From the NCBI GenBank assembly GCA_964371155.1, contig CAYJLI010000001.1, positions 1-64,000 of the forward strand: a stretch of DNA of 64,000 bases. The letters are read 5' to 3'. Source of the DNA: CAYJEQ01 sp964371155. Its GTDB lineage: Bacteria; Bacillota; Clostridia; Oscillospirales; Ruminococcaceae. The notes beneath the pieces were generated by a model. The model was not told the origin of the DNA. It saw only the letters and a program-made list of their open reading frames with translations, and did not search any database. Shown here one piece after another: positions 17,017 to 25,073 of the stretch. Each line of letters opens with the position of its first letter. Within the stretch, counting starts at the first letter, position 1. The translations under genes and the position numbers were made by a program.

Positions 17017-18483
17017 TTATAGATGCACTTCTTTTGTGGCAATATTTTCACTAAATGCACTGTCGTGCTCAACGAATAAAATAGTGGGCTTAAACCTGCT
17101 GATTAAATTCTCTATTTGAATGCGTGAGATTACATCAATAAAATTAAGTGGCTCATCCCAAATATATAAATGTGCTTTCTCTGCAAGACTCTTTGCAATA
17201 AGCACTTTTTTCTTTTGCCCTCCGCTGAAATCCTGTATGTCTTTGTCAAACTGTATTCTCGAAAAGCCTAATTTTCGCAAAATTGCCTTAAAGAGGCTTT
17301 CGTCCAGTTCGTTTAGAGCCGCAAAATCCGACAAATTACCGCAAAGGCCACTTGTATCCTGAGCAACATAGGAAATCTTAATATCGCTTACTTTCTTTAA
17401 ATTGCCCGTATAACTTATATCTTCTCCGCAAATTAGCTTAAGAAGGCTTGACTTGCCCGAGCCATTTTTTCCTATTAAGGCAATCCTGTCGCCCTGCTCA
17501 ATGGAGAAGCTTATATTTGCACATGCTATTTTCAAGCCGTAATTTATTGAAACCTCCTCAAGCACAACCATTTTCTTTGCATGGTGGGAAAGGCTTGAAA
17601 TTTTTAGCTCATCGCTAATTTCTATATTTTTTAATAGCTTAGTCTTTTCCTCTATTTCTGCTTCTTTTCGGTGCTCTATTGCCTTTGAGCGAGCCATCAT
17701 TTTAGCCGCTAAATGCCCCACTCTTCCCCTATCAAAGCAACCAGTGCCTATCTTAGTTGCTTCAAGTCTATCCGACCAATCAGCCTTTTCTTTAGCAGTT
17801 TTATCAAGCCTTTTAATTTCCTTTTTCAGCTTCTCATTTTCATAAATCTCAAAATTATCCTGCATTTCTTTATTTTTTAACCATGTGGAAAAATCACCTT
17901 TGCAAATTTCGATACTTGCTCTGTTGATGGATAGAATATGGTCAACGGTTGCATCTAAAAAATTTCTATCATGGGAAACAAGTATAAATCCACACTTGGA
18001 GTTTAGATATTTGCTGACAATCTTTCTCGCTTCCATATCAAGGTGATTTGTAGGCTCGTCAATCAGCAAAAAACTGTTCTCATTTAAAAATAATGCTGCA
18101 AGTAAAACTTTTGTCTGCTCGCCGTTGGAGAGTGTTTTAAATGCTCTGTACAAGACATCTTCTGAAACCTTTAGAAAGCTTAATTCTCTTTTTATCTGCC
18201 AGTATTCACATTCGGGGCAAATTGACTCTATTATTTCGATTGTGTTTTGCTCTTTATCCTCTATTTCAAATGGAAAATACTGAAAATTCACCGAGGCAGA
18301 TATACTCCCTTTGTATTCATACTCCCCCATGAGCAGCTTTAAAAATGTTGTTTTTCCCCTACCATTTCTCCCTGTGAAACCGAGCTTCCAATCACTGTCC
18401 AGGTGAAATGATACATCTTCAAATACATTTTCATAGCTACCCTCATAGCTAAATGTGAGATTACTTACATTTATTAAAGACAA
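17017..18483 (-). CDS. Lsa-type ABC-F ribosomal protection protein
   Basis: This soluble protein with two ATPase domains belongs to the antibiotic-resistance ABC-F group closest, from memory, to Lsa: it would bind the ribosomal E site and dislodge lincosamides, pleuromutilins and streptogramin A. NBD1 has Walker A GRNGRGKTT (38-46), signature LSNGEQTK (118-125) and Walker B FLLIDEPTNHLD. A basic interdomain linker (about 205-285) with an RSKAIEHRKE end follows. NBD2 has GKNGSGKSS, FSGGQKKK and the Lsa/Vga-like IWDEPLNFIDV and VEHD. No leader peptide or resistance island is obvious; the upstream spacing is short. Spectrum is inferred only. Confidence 0.88.
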   Translation of the reverse strand: MSLINVSNLTFSYEGSYENVFEDVSFHLDSDWKLGFTGRNGRGKTTFLKLLMGEYEYKGSISASVNFQYFPFEIEDKEQNTIEIIESICPECEYWQIKRELSFLKVSEDVLYRAFKTLSNGEQTKVLLAALFLNENSFLLIDEPTNHLDMEARKIVSKYLNSKCGFILVSHDRNFLDATVDHILSINRASIEICKGDFSTWLKNKEMQDNFEIYENEKLKKEIKRLDKTAKEKADWSDRLEATKIGTGCFDRGRVGHLAAKMMARSKAIEHRKEAEIEEKTKLLKNIEISDELKISSLSHHAKKMVVLEEVSINYGLKIACANISFSIEQGDRIALIGKNGSGKSSLLKLICGEDISYTGNLKKVSDIKISYVAQDTSGLCGNLSDFAALNELDESLFKAILRKLGFSRIQFDKDIQDFSGGQKKKVLIAKSLAEKAHLYIWDEPLNFIDVISRIQIENLISRFKPTILFVEHDSAFSENIATKEVHL

Positions 18484-18560
18484 TTTTCATTCCCCACTTT
18501 CTTTTTATTATTTTTGGCAGTAAAAGGATAAATATTGAGGGAAAACTGCACCCTATTGGG

Positions 18561-19004
18561 TCACAAATTCATTTTCAAATAAACCATATCAACAAGCTCT
18601 ACACCCGCCTCATAAATCGGATGGTCATAATTATCCTTAAAGAAACTCTTTATCCTATGGCTTTCTTTAAATCCACATTTTTTATAAAAAGGCATTGTGA
18701 GTGTGCTATCCCCCGTGCCTACAAGTAGAATTTCATGGGAATTTTTATATGTATTAATGATAAAATTTATAAGCTCCTTGCCATATCCTCTACCTTGAAA
18801 CTCGGGAGAAACTGCAATGTTTTTGATTTCGAGTGTTTTTTCTTCTTCGTCGGTCACTACACAGACTGCCACCACTATATCGTCTGCATATAGTGCAAAC
18901 ATTTCCCCTCGCTCTAAATATTTATCAATCATACTTTCCTGCTCGTCTCCAAGCAGTAATAAGCTTAAAAATTCTTTTTTATTTTCATACACTCTTTTAA
19001 TCAT
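18561..19004 (-). CDS. GNAT family N-acetyltransferase
   Basis: This 147-aa acetyl-CoA-dependent transferase shows strand-4/loop motif IKNIAVSPEFQGRGYGKELINFI with the Q/RxxGxG/A acetyl-CoA site, followed by LLVGTGDSTLTMPFYKKCGF. The C-terminal VYLKMNL is usual for the YesJ-like group. The ATG at 19004 lies 8 bases after GGGAGAAG; a GTG at 19013 is too close to that site. The substrate is unknown. It lies just upstream of the ABC-F gene on the same strand, 77 bases away. Confidence 0.85.
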   Translation of the reverse strand: MIKRVYENKKEFLSLLLLGDEQESMIDKYLERGEMFALYADDIVVAVCVVTDEEEKTLEIKNIAVSPEFQGRGYGKELINFIINTYKNSHEILLVGTGDSTLTMPFYKKCGFKESHRIKSFFKDNYDHPIYEAGVELVDMVYLKMNL

Positions 19005-19097
19005 TTCGTCCACTTCTCCCCATATTTAGATAGTAACACAATATATTATTTAAATCAATTGCAGAGACCAATTTGCAGATTGTAGTGAATAATTAAA

Positions 19098-19136
19098 ATA
19101 GGGCCTTGACGAAAATTATAATCGTCAAAGCCCTAT
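19098..19136 (-). terminator. terminator of the flavodoxin gene
   Basis: ATAGGGC-C-TTGACG pairs with CGTCAA-A-GCCCTAT (one mismatch) around an 11-base loop, immediately downstream of the flavodoxin gene. Confidence 0.65.
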
Positions 19137-19150
19137 AAATATTTATTATT

Positions 19151-19642
19151 TTATGCAAAGAGTTCCACAGCTTTATTTGCCATGCGTTTGCCATATATGG
19201 TAAACAGCTCTTCAGATGCAGAAATATCACTTCCTAAAGCAACCGGGCCAAGATGAATAACTGGAGCACCTTCTGCCGCACCGCTTGAATATGTAAGCAT
19301 CCCATATACCATTAGATGATCAAGTATTGTGCGAATTGCAAGCTCTGCACCACCGTGAAGATATCCAACAGTTGCGAAAGCACCACCGAGTTTCCCAGCA
19401 GTTTGGCATGTTTTAAAGAGTGAAGTTTCAATCCATGTTTTCATTGCTGCAGAAGTACTTGCCGCATATACCGGTGTGCCAAGAATGATGCATTTGCTTT
19501 CTTTTGCATATGCTTCGTCCACTGCGTCAATAGAAAAAGCCTTTGCTTCCATTCCCTCCACTGAACTCATAGCCTCTGCAATAATCTCAGCCATTTTCTT
19601 TGTGTTGCCACTCACCGAATGATAAATAATTGTTGCTTTCAT
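19151..19642 (-). CDS. flavodoxin-family FMN protein
   Basis: The 163-aa protein has the flavodoxin phosphate-binding loop at the N terminus (IYHSVSGNTKKMA), an FMN-contacting GTPVYAASTSAAMKTWIE loop and GGAFATVGYLHGGAE. This pattern is closest to WrbA-like or short NAD(P)H:quinone oxidoreductase-type flavodoxins. It probably carries electrons or reduces quinones in the cytoplasm. GGAGGAAG lies 4 bases before the ATG. It is a single gene with its own terminator. Confidence 0.88.
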   Translation of the reverse strand: MKATIIYHSVSGNTKKMAEIIAEAMSSVEGMEAKAFSIDAVDEAYAKESKCIILGTPVYAASTSAAMKTWIETSLFKTCQTAGKLGGAFATVGYLHGGAELAIRTILDHLMVYGMLTYSSGAAEGAPVIHLGPVALGSDISASEELFTIYGKRMANKAVELFA

Positions 19643-19849
19643 AGTCTTCCTCCATTTAATTTATTAGGGATTGTTTAGGTAAGATTAATTTAATATCTTT
19701 ATATTCTAAGAGCAAAAATCCTACCGATTAAGTACACTCTATCAGCTATTGGCATAAAATTCAAGTTTTTCATAATAATTACTTAGCGCGAAATAAAAAA
19801 CTGTGAAAAGCAAACAAATATTAAGAGTGATTTTAAGAAAATACACCCA

Positions 19850-20698
19850 TTATTTATCGAAGAGTTTTCTGCGCCTTGTGGATAGCTTAAACATCTCTTT
19901 CATCTTCTCTATATCATCATTTTGTATATAAGATTTAAGCTGTGCAAGGTTTTCCATAAAAATATCTATTTCTTCGCAGAGTATATCCTTATTCCAGCTA
20001 AAAAGCTCGCTCCATAGATGCTCGTCTATTTTTGCAATTCGTGTTAAATCCCTAAAGCTATCCCCACTGTATTTTACAAGCTCTTCGTTTTCATTAGCCG
20101 TCATAAGGCTGACTGCTATTGCATGGGTGAGCTGGCTTAGATAGCCTATCATATAATCATGCTCTTTTGGGGTGAGCTTTGATAGGGTAGTAAATCCAAG
20201 TGTATGAGCGAGATCGGTAATTACTCCCTCAGCATATTCGGTGTTTTTCTCGGTGGGGACAAGTATTAAATTTGCATCCCTGAATATATTTGAGTCGGCA
20301 TATTTTACACCGAGAGTTTCTTTCCCCCTCATTGGATGCGAGGAATAAAACTCTATCCCACTATCCTCTAAAAGCGACTGCACCCTCTCTATCACACCCT
20401 GCTTCACACCACAAACATCTGTTATCACTGCCTTTTTGTTTATGAGATGTGCGTGATTTTCCACCCAGTTTATCAGTGTTTTAGGATAGAGGCAAAGCAC
20501 TATTATATCGCTTTTTTCAAGGAATTTATCAAAGTCATCAATCGAGCCATCATCTATATATCCATGCTCTTTTGCAAAGTCTATGCTCTCTTTTAAAATG
20601 TCGATACCATATACGGTATTGCCTGCTTTTTTAAGTCCCATAGCATAGCTTCCACCTAATAGCCCCACACCTACCACTGTGATTATTTTATTTTTCAT
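19850..20698 (-). CDS. tyrA: prephenate dehydrogenase
   Basis: It oxidatively decarboxylates prephenate to 4-hydroxyphenylpyruvate with NAD in tyrosine synthesis. The Rossmann motif GVGLLGGSYAMGLK starts at residue 10, and the catalytic/substrate region includes SSHPMRGKETLGVKYAD and the later YLSQLTHAIAVSL. The 282-aa length fits a dehydrogenase domain alone, with no ACT or chorismate mutase fusion. The start overlaps the DUF1653 gene by 11 bases, and the GGGGG before it lies inside that gene, suggesting coupling. Other aromatic genes are not in the window. Confidence 0.92.
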   Translation of the reverse strand: MKNKIITVVGVGLLGGSYAMGLKKAGNTVYGIDILKESIDFAKEHGYIDDGSIDDFDKFLEKSDIIVLCLYPKTLINWVENHAHLINKKAVITDVCGVKQGVIERVQSLLEDSGIEFYSSHPMRGKETLGVKYADSNIFRDANLILVPTEKNTEYAEGVITDLAHTLGFTTLSKLTPKEHDYMIGYLSQLTHAIAVSLMTANENEELVKYSGDSFRDLTRIAKIDEHLWSELFSWNKDILCEEIDIFMENLAQLKSYIQNDDIEKMKEMFKLSTRRRKLFDK

Positions 20699-20918
20699 TT
20701 GGCATTTCCCCCATGTATGTAAATCTACTTACCTCTGCACCCTCATGCAAAACTGTTTCATTCCACATCGAGGCTGGGCGCACCCATATGCCAAATTCGC
20801 CGTAGAGTGCTTTATATACCACCATTTGCTCTAAAGTTTCCGAATGTCTTGCTGTGTAGAGCAGCTCATATTCCATTCCTTTAAAATGCTTGTATCTTCC
20901 TGCTTTAAATTCTTGCAT
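20688..20918 (-). CDS. DUF1653 domain protein
   Basis: This 76-aa protein is almost entirely a DUF1653 domain: GRYKHFKGMEYELLYTARHSE, then MVVYKALYGEFGIWVRPASMW and FTYMGE at the end. These are small beta-rich, SH3-like proteins of unknown function (the first motif runs from residue 7 to about 27). GGAGG lies 7 bases before the ATG. It sits between the DUF4177 gene and tyrA in an operon. Confidence 0.9.
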   Translation of the reverse strand: MQEFKAGRYKHFKGMEYELLYTARHSETLEQMVVYKALYGEFGIWVRPASMWNETVLHEGAEVSRFTYMGEMPNEK

Positions 20919-20946
20919 AATATCCTCCGATTAGTTTTTGCACTCT

Positions 20947-21120
20947 TTATATCTCTCTTTTAAAGAAAAAGAAGCCGTCACATCGTTGTACAAGCTCCCA
21001 TCCCTCTGCGCCAAGCTCGTTTAGTCTGGCTTCAAATTCATGGGCTGCCTGTTCGTACTGCTTATTTGTAAAAACTGCAGTAGTGGGTACTGTGATTACT
21101 TTATACTCAAATTTTTTCAT
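20947..21120 (-). CDS. DUF4177 domain protein
   Basis: A 57-codon frame on the minus strand encodes MKKFEYKVITVP..., then LNELGAEGWELVQ and a terminal FFFFKREI. This is the DUF4177 pattern: a small cytoplasmic domain with the hallmark LN.LG.EGWELV motif and a final FKR strand. AAAGGGGAA lies 5 bases before the ATG. The gene is only 28 bases upstream of DUF1653 and on the same strand, so it heads the DUF4177-DUF1653-tyrA operon. Function is unknown. Confidence 0.88.
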   Translation of the reverse strand: MKKFEYKVITVPTTAVFTNKQYEQAAHEFEARLNELGAEGWELVQRCDGFFFFKREI

Positions 21121-21140
21121 TATTTTCCCCTTTACTATTT

Positions 21141-21167
21141 ATTCCCCCGCCAAAGGCAGGGGAATAA
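21141..21167. repeat. palindromic repeat, copy A
   Basis: The 27-base sequence starting ATTCCCCCGCCAAAGGCAGG is identical to 21345-21371. It folds as ATTCCCC/GGGGAAT plus GCC/GGC with one mismatch and an AAA loop. Confidence 0.8.
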
Positions 21168-21226
21168 GACTGAAGAGAAAAGCGAAAGCACAAAAAATTC
21201 TTTGATTTTTTGCTTACTGTGTCGCT
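21167..21226 (+). repeat. 60-bp dispersed repeat, copy 2
   Basis: This matches the reverse complement of 1-60 at 55 of 60 bases with no gap. The central hairpin is preserved although two of its bases differ. It abuts palindromic copy A. Confidence 0.8.
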
Positions 21227-21320
21227 TTAAACTTTCAAATTACGCTCATATACCCTCGTATTATTCACTTATTTAAAAGTTTGGCTCCTTGTATTTCATC
21301 TTTTCTTTTAAGTCCCACAG

Positions 21321-21341
21321 ATTGCAGAGATGCTCTGCAAT
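21321..21341. repeat. perfect hairpin beside copy B
   Basis: ATTGCAGAG and CTCTGCAAT form a 9-bp perfect stem with a 3-base loop, four bases before palindromic copy B. Confidence 0.6.
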
Positions 21342-21344
21342 CTG

Positions 21345-21371
21345 ATTCCCCCGCCAAAGGCAGGGGAATAA
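21345..21371. repeat. palindromic repeat, copy B / terminator of the nucleoside transporter operon
   Basis: This is an identical second copy of the 27-base palindrome at 21141. It lies 15 bases after the stop of the last nucleoside-transporter gene and may end that transcript. Confidence 0.7.
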
Positions 21372-21386
21372 TGATAAGAATTTCTA

Positions 21387-22313
21387 TTATCTGCTACCTT
21401 TAATATATGGCACGCCACTTGCCGCTGGGGCTTTAGAGCGTCCCACAAATACTATGAGCACTATAATTGTAAGCACATATGGGAGCATTGCTAAAATCTG
21501 TGATGGGACTAAAGCGTCCGATCCGCTGAACATTACAACAAGTGCCTGTGAAAATCCGAAGAACATACAAGCAAGTGCCGAGCCGTGCGGTGTCCATTTG
21601 CCGAAGATTACCGCTGCAAGTGCGATAAATCCATGCCCCGATATAACTGTGGGTGAAAATACAGATACAACCGCAAGTGTTTGAGCTGCACCGCCAAATC
21701 CTGCAAGCACACCGGACATTATAACCGCTATATATCTAACAAGATATACATTTATTCCGAGGGTGTCTGCCGCTGCGGGGTGTTCGCCCACTGCGAGAAG
21801 TCTTAGTCCCCATTTTGTTTTATACATTACAAACCATAATGCAAATGTGGCAAAGAGTGCCAAAAAAATAGTAACATCAAAATTAAACATTCTAAGCAGT
21901 TCATTGTCCGCTAAATTAGCTGAGGAGAATATTTTGGGTAGGGTTTCTGGCACTGGTTTTGTCATTGTAGCACCCTCGAAGAGCAGTCTTGATAGGAAGA
22001 GTGCAAGCCCTGGGCCTAAGAAGTTCATCGCTACACCTGAAACAGTTTGATTAGCTCTGAATGTGACACAAGCAACAGCATGTGCCGTCGCTAAAAGTCC
22101 ACCTGCTAAGCCTGCTGCAAGAAAGCCAATCCATGGGTTTGCGGAATAATATCCTGCCGCCGCACCTGCAAATGCGCCTATTACCATCATACCCTCTATA
22201 CCGATATTAACAACGCCCGAACGCTCGGACACCACTCCGCCGAGTGCTCCAAAAATAAGGGTCGCTGAATACATAAGGGTAATTGTGAGCATTAAAGCTA
22301 TACTATTTAACAT
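21387..22313 (-). CDS. BMP-type (nucleoside) ABC transporter permease, NupQ class
   Basis: This 308-aa permease of the branched-chain/BMP family has about eight hydrophobic segments and the class motif SERSGVVNIGIEGMMVIGAF near the N terminus, GVAMNFLG and the ATPase-contact region VGEHPAAADTLGINVYLVRY. Relatives import purine nucleosides such as guanosine. AAGGAGGG lies 9 bases before the ATG, inside the preceding gene, with an 11-base overlap. It forms a heterodimer with that permease. Confidence 0.92.
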   Translation of the reverse strand: MLNSIALMLTITLMYSATLIFGALGGVVSERSGVVNIGIEGMMVIGAFAGAAAGYYSANPWIGFLAAGLAGGLLATAHAVACVTFRANQTVSGVAMNFLGPGLALFLSRLLFEGATMTKPVPETLPKIFSSANLADNELLRMFNFDVTIFLALFATFALWFVMYKTKWGLRLLAVGEHPAAADTLGINVYLVRYIAVIMSGVLAGFGGAAQTLAVVSVFSPTVISGHGFIALAAVIFGKWTPHGSALACMFFGFSQALVVMFSGSDALVPSQILAMLPYVLTIIVLIVFVGRSKAPAASGVPYIKGSR

Positions 22314-23439
22314 TTACTTTACCCTCCTTAGCTCTTTTTGCAAGTTTATCAGCAATCATCGAGAATATTGGTGACATTGCTATAAAGAATACAATAGTAC
22401 CTATAACTATATTAATTATTTCACTTGGTGCGCCTATTGCTGTTTGAATTGAAGCACTGCCGTATCTAAGTGCCCCGAAGAGAAGGCCTGCAAATATACA
22501 TCCAATCGGTGAACTATTTGCAATCAGTGCCACCGAGATACCATCAAAACCATATCCCTCATGGGTGGCAAGTATTGTAATTCTGTGAGGTGTAACACCT
22601 GCTATCTGAAGTGCCCCTGCAAGACCTGTAATAGCCCCTGCAATCGCCATTGAAATTATAATGTTTCTGTTTACATTGATACCGCAAAATTTTGAAGCAT
22701 CAGAGTTAAAACCAACTGAACGAAGCTCGTAGCCTTTTGTTGTACGATTGAGCAAAAACCAAACTATAATCGCCACTATAATCGCAATTATAATGCCGTA
22801 GTTCATGTCCGTCCTCAGTACCACTTCGGATAAAAATGGATCGTCTGCAAGCTGTTGTCTTCCCTCTTCGGTCGCTTTTAGCGAACCCATAACAAGGGAC
22901 TCAGCTGTTTGCTTTACTTCATATGATGCTTCTGAGCCCGGCTTTTTAAGCCATGGGAGATTAATCATGTAGTTATTTAAGTAAAGTGCAATCCAGTTGA
23001 GCATTATACAGGTAATTACCTCATGTATACCGAATTTTGCTTTTAAAAATCCTGAGATAGAGCCCCAAGCCGCCGCCGCTATCATTGCAACAATAATCAT
23101 TAGGAAGAAATGAAGAGGTGCAGGAAGGGTTAAAAATGCACCTATAAGCACTGCGGCTATTGATCCGATAATGTACTGACCCTCGCCACCAATGTTAAAA
23201 AGCCCTGTTTTAAATGCAAATGCCACACTTAAACCTGTGAGGATTATCGGAGTACTTTTAATAAGCACCTGCACCAAATATCTTGGCTTTGAGAATATGC
23301 CTCTTGCAAGAGCGGCATATGCTTCACCTGCATTATATCCTGCCGCTGTAAGAATAATAGCACCTACACCGAAACCGAGTATAATTGAAAATAGAATTGC
23401 CGTAAAGGGATTGCGCAAAACTTTTTGTGTATTACTCAT
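22303..23439 (-). CDS. BMP-type (nucleoside) ABC transporter permease, NupP class
   Basis: The 378-aa permease shows the class features TGLFNIGGEGQYIIGSIAA near residue 75 and the contact motif LRSVGFNSDASKFCGINV, with about ten hydrophobic segments and a periplasmic-type loop between them. GGGGGAGAA lies 6 bases before the ATG at 23439; the open frame extends further upstream into the ATPase gene but without a good start. It overlaps the ATPase by 8 bases, indicating coupling. Confidence 0.92.
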   Translation of the reverse strand: MSNTQKVLRNPFTAILFSIILGFGVGAIILTAAGYNAGEAYAALARGIFSKPRYLVQVLIKSTPIILTGLSVAFAFKTGLFNIGGEGQYIIGSIAAVLIGAFLTLPAPLHFFLMIIVAMIAAAAWGSISGFLKAKFGIHEVITCIMLNWIALYLNNYMINLPWLKKPGSEASYEVKQTAESLVMGSLKATEEGRQQLADDPFLSEVVLRTDMNYGIIIAIIVAIIVWFLLNRTTKGYELRSVGFNSDASKFCGINVNRNIIISMAIAGAITGLAGALQIAGVTPHRITILATHEGYGFDGISVALIANSSPIGCIFAGLLFGALRYGSASIQTAIGAPSEIINIVIGTIVFFIAMSPIFSMIADKLAKRAKEGKVNVK

Positions 23440-24979
23440 TTGTTTCTCCCCCTTTTCCGCCGCCTGCCATAAGCAGACCAATTTTATTTTCATCCGCATC
23501 TTTTGCGTCCATTATATCAACAATTTGTCCATCATAAATTACTGCTATTCTATCTGAAACATCCATTACTTCATCGAGCTCAAGTGATACAAGCAGTACA
23601 GCTTTTCCACTGTCTCGCTGTGCTACAAGTGATTGATGCACAAACTCTATTGCGCCAACATCAAGCCCTCTGGTTGGCTGTACAGCTATGAGTAAATCAG
23701 GATTATTTGATACTTCCCTCGCTATAATTACCTTTTGCTGATTTCCTCCCGAAAGTGAGCGTGCCTTGGAGTTTTCACAATTTTCGGGGCGTATGTCAAA
23801 CTCTTTTATGAGCTTACTTGCATAGCTTGCAAAATGTTTTAAATTCAAAATTCCATTTTTGGAGAAAGGCTCTTCTTTAAAATTCGAGGAGGCGGTGTTT
23901 TCTGCTACTGTGAAGTCGAGCACTAATCCATGCTTATGCCTATCCTCTGGTATAGTGGAAATTTTACTGCCTATTGTTGTTGAAGGAGTGGTGTTTTGCA
24001 CTTCTTTGCCAGCCATCACAATTTTACCGCTTTTGCTTTTGGTTAAATTCATGATAGCTGAAACAAGCTCTGTTTGTCCATTTCCATCTATGCCTGCAAT
24101 GCCTAAAATTTCACCTTTGCGCACTTCAAGTGATAGGTTTTTAACCTTTTCAATACCTCTTGAATCCTCTACAACGAGGTCTTCAATGGAGAATATAACA
24201 TCGCCCGGAGTGGCATCTTCTTTGCTTATATGCAAATCAACCTCACGACCCACCATCATTTCGGCAAGTCCTGTTTCATCGGTTTCACTCACATCCACTG
24301 TGCCAATATAGCTACCTCTGCGAATTACTGTACATTCATCCGCTGATTGCTTAATCTCTTTTAATTTATGGGTGATTATGATGATGGTTTTACCATCGTC
24401 CACAAGCTTTTGCATTATTGCGATAAGCTCTTGTATCTCTTGTGGGGTGAGTACCGCTGTGGGCTCATCGAGGATTAGTATATCAACTCCCCTAAAGAGA
24501 GCTTTAAGTATCTCCACCCTTTGCTGCATACCAACCGAAATATCTTCAATCTTCTGCAGTGGGTCAATATACAACCCATATTGGTCTGAAATTTCGGTAA
24601 TTCTTCTGATTACTTCCTTAGTATCGATAACTCCGAGTGGTGAAACTATCTCACTACCCAAAATCATATTTTGTGCAACAGTGAAATTTTCCACGAGCAT
24701 AAAATGCTGATGCACCATTCCTATTCCATGCGAAATGGCAGAGCTTGGCCCTTTCATATGCACATTTTTACCATTTATCAAAATTTCGCCTTTATCTGCT
24801 TGATAAAGGCCGTACAATATGTTCATAAGTGTGGATTTTCCTGCACCATTTTCGCCTAAAAGCGAATGTATTGTACCTTTTTTTACAGATAAGTTCACAT
24901 CGTTAAGTGCACAAAATCCACCGAAATATTTCGTTATTCCTTTCATCTGCACGACATATTCATTATTTTTATCCTGCAT
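23432..24979 (-). CDS. BMP-type (nucleoside) ABC transporter ATPase, NupO class
   Basis: This 515-aa protein is a tandem of two ATPase domains. The first has Walker A GENGAGKST, GMVHQHFMLVENFTV, the signature ISVGMQQR and ILDEPTAVLTP. The second lacks a normal Walker A (GIDGNGQTE) but keeps LSGGNQQK and QPTRGLDVG, exactly as in YufO/RbsA-like proteins. AGGAGG lies 9 bases before the ATG at 24979. It is the first gene of the operon. The usual BmpA-type binding lipoprotein is absent on both sides. Confidence 0.93.
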   Translation of the reverse strand: MQDKNNEYVVQMKGITKYFGGFCALNDVNLSVKKGTIHSLLGENGAGKSTLMNILYGLYQADKGEILINGKNVHMKGPSSAISHGIGMVHQHFMLVENFTVAQNMILGSEIVSPLGVIDTKEVIRRITEISDQYGLYIDPLQKIEDISVGMQQRVEILKALFRGVDILILDEPTAVLTPQEIQELIAIMQKLVDDGKTIIIITHKLKEIKQSADECTVIRRGSYIGTVDVSETDETGLAEMMVGREVDLHISKEDATPGDVIFSIEDLVVEDSRGIEKVKNLSLEVRKGEILGIAGIDGNGQTELVSAIMNLTKSKSGKIVMAGKEVQNTTPSTTIGSKISTIPEDRHKHGLVLDFTVAENTASSNFKEEPFSKNGILNLKHFASYASKLIKEFDIRPENCENSKARSLSGGNQQKVIIAREVSNNPDLLIAVQPTRGLDVGAIEFVHQSLVAQRDSGKAVLLVSLELDEVMDVSDRIAVIYDGQIVDIMDAKDADENKIGLLMAGGGKGGETNE

Positions 24980-25073
24980 TTTTTTCCTCCTACTTGTCTT
25001 GATTATTAGATATACAGTGCATTTAACTTTATAAGTTACATACATTGATTAGCTATGCAAAAAAATTATAATG

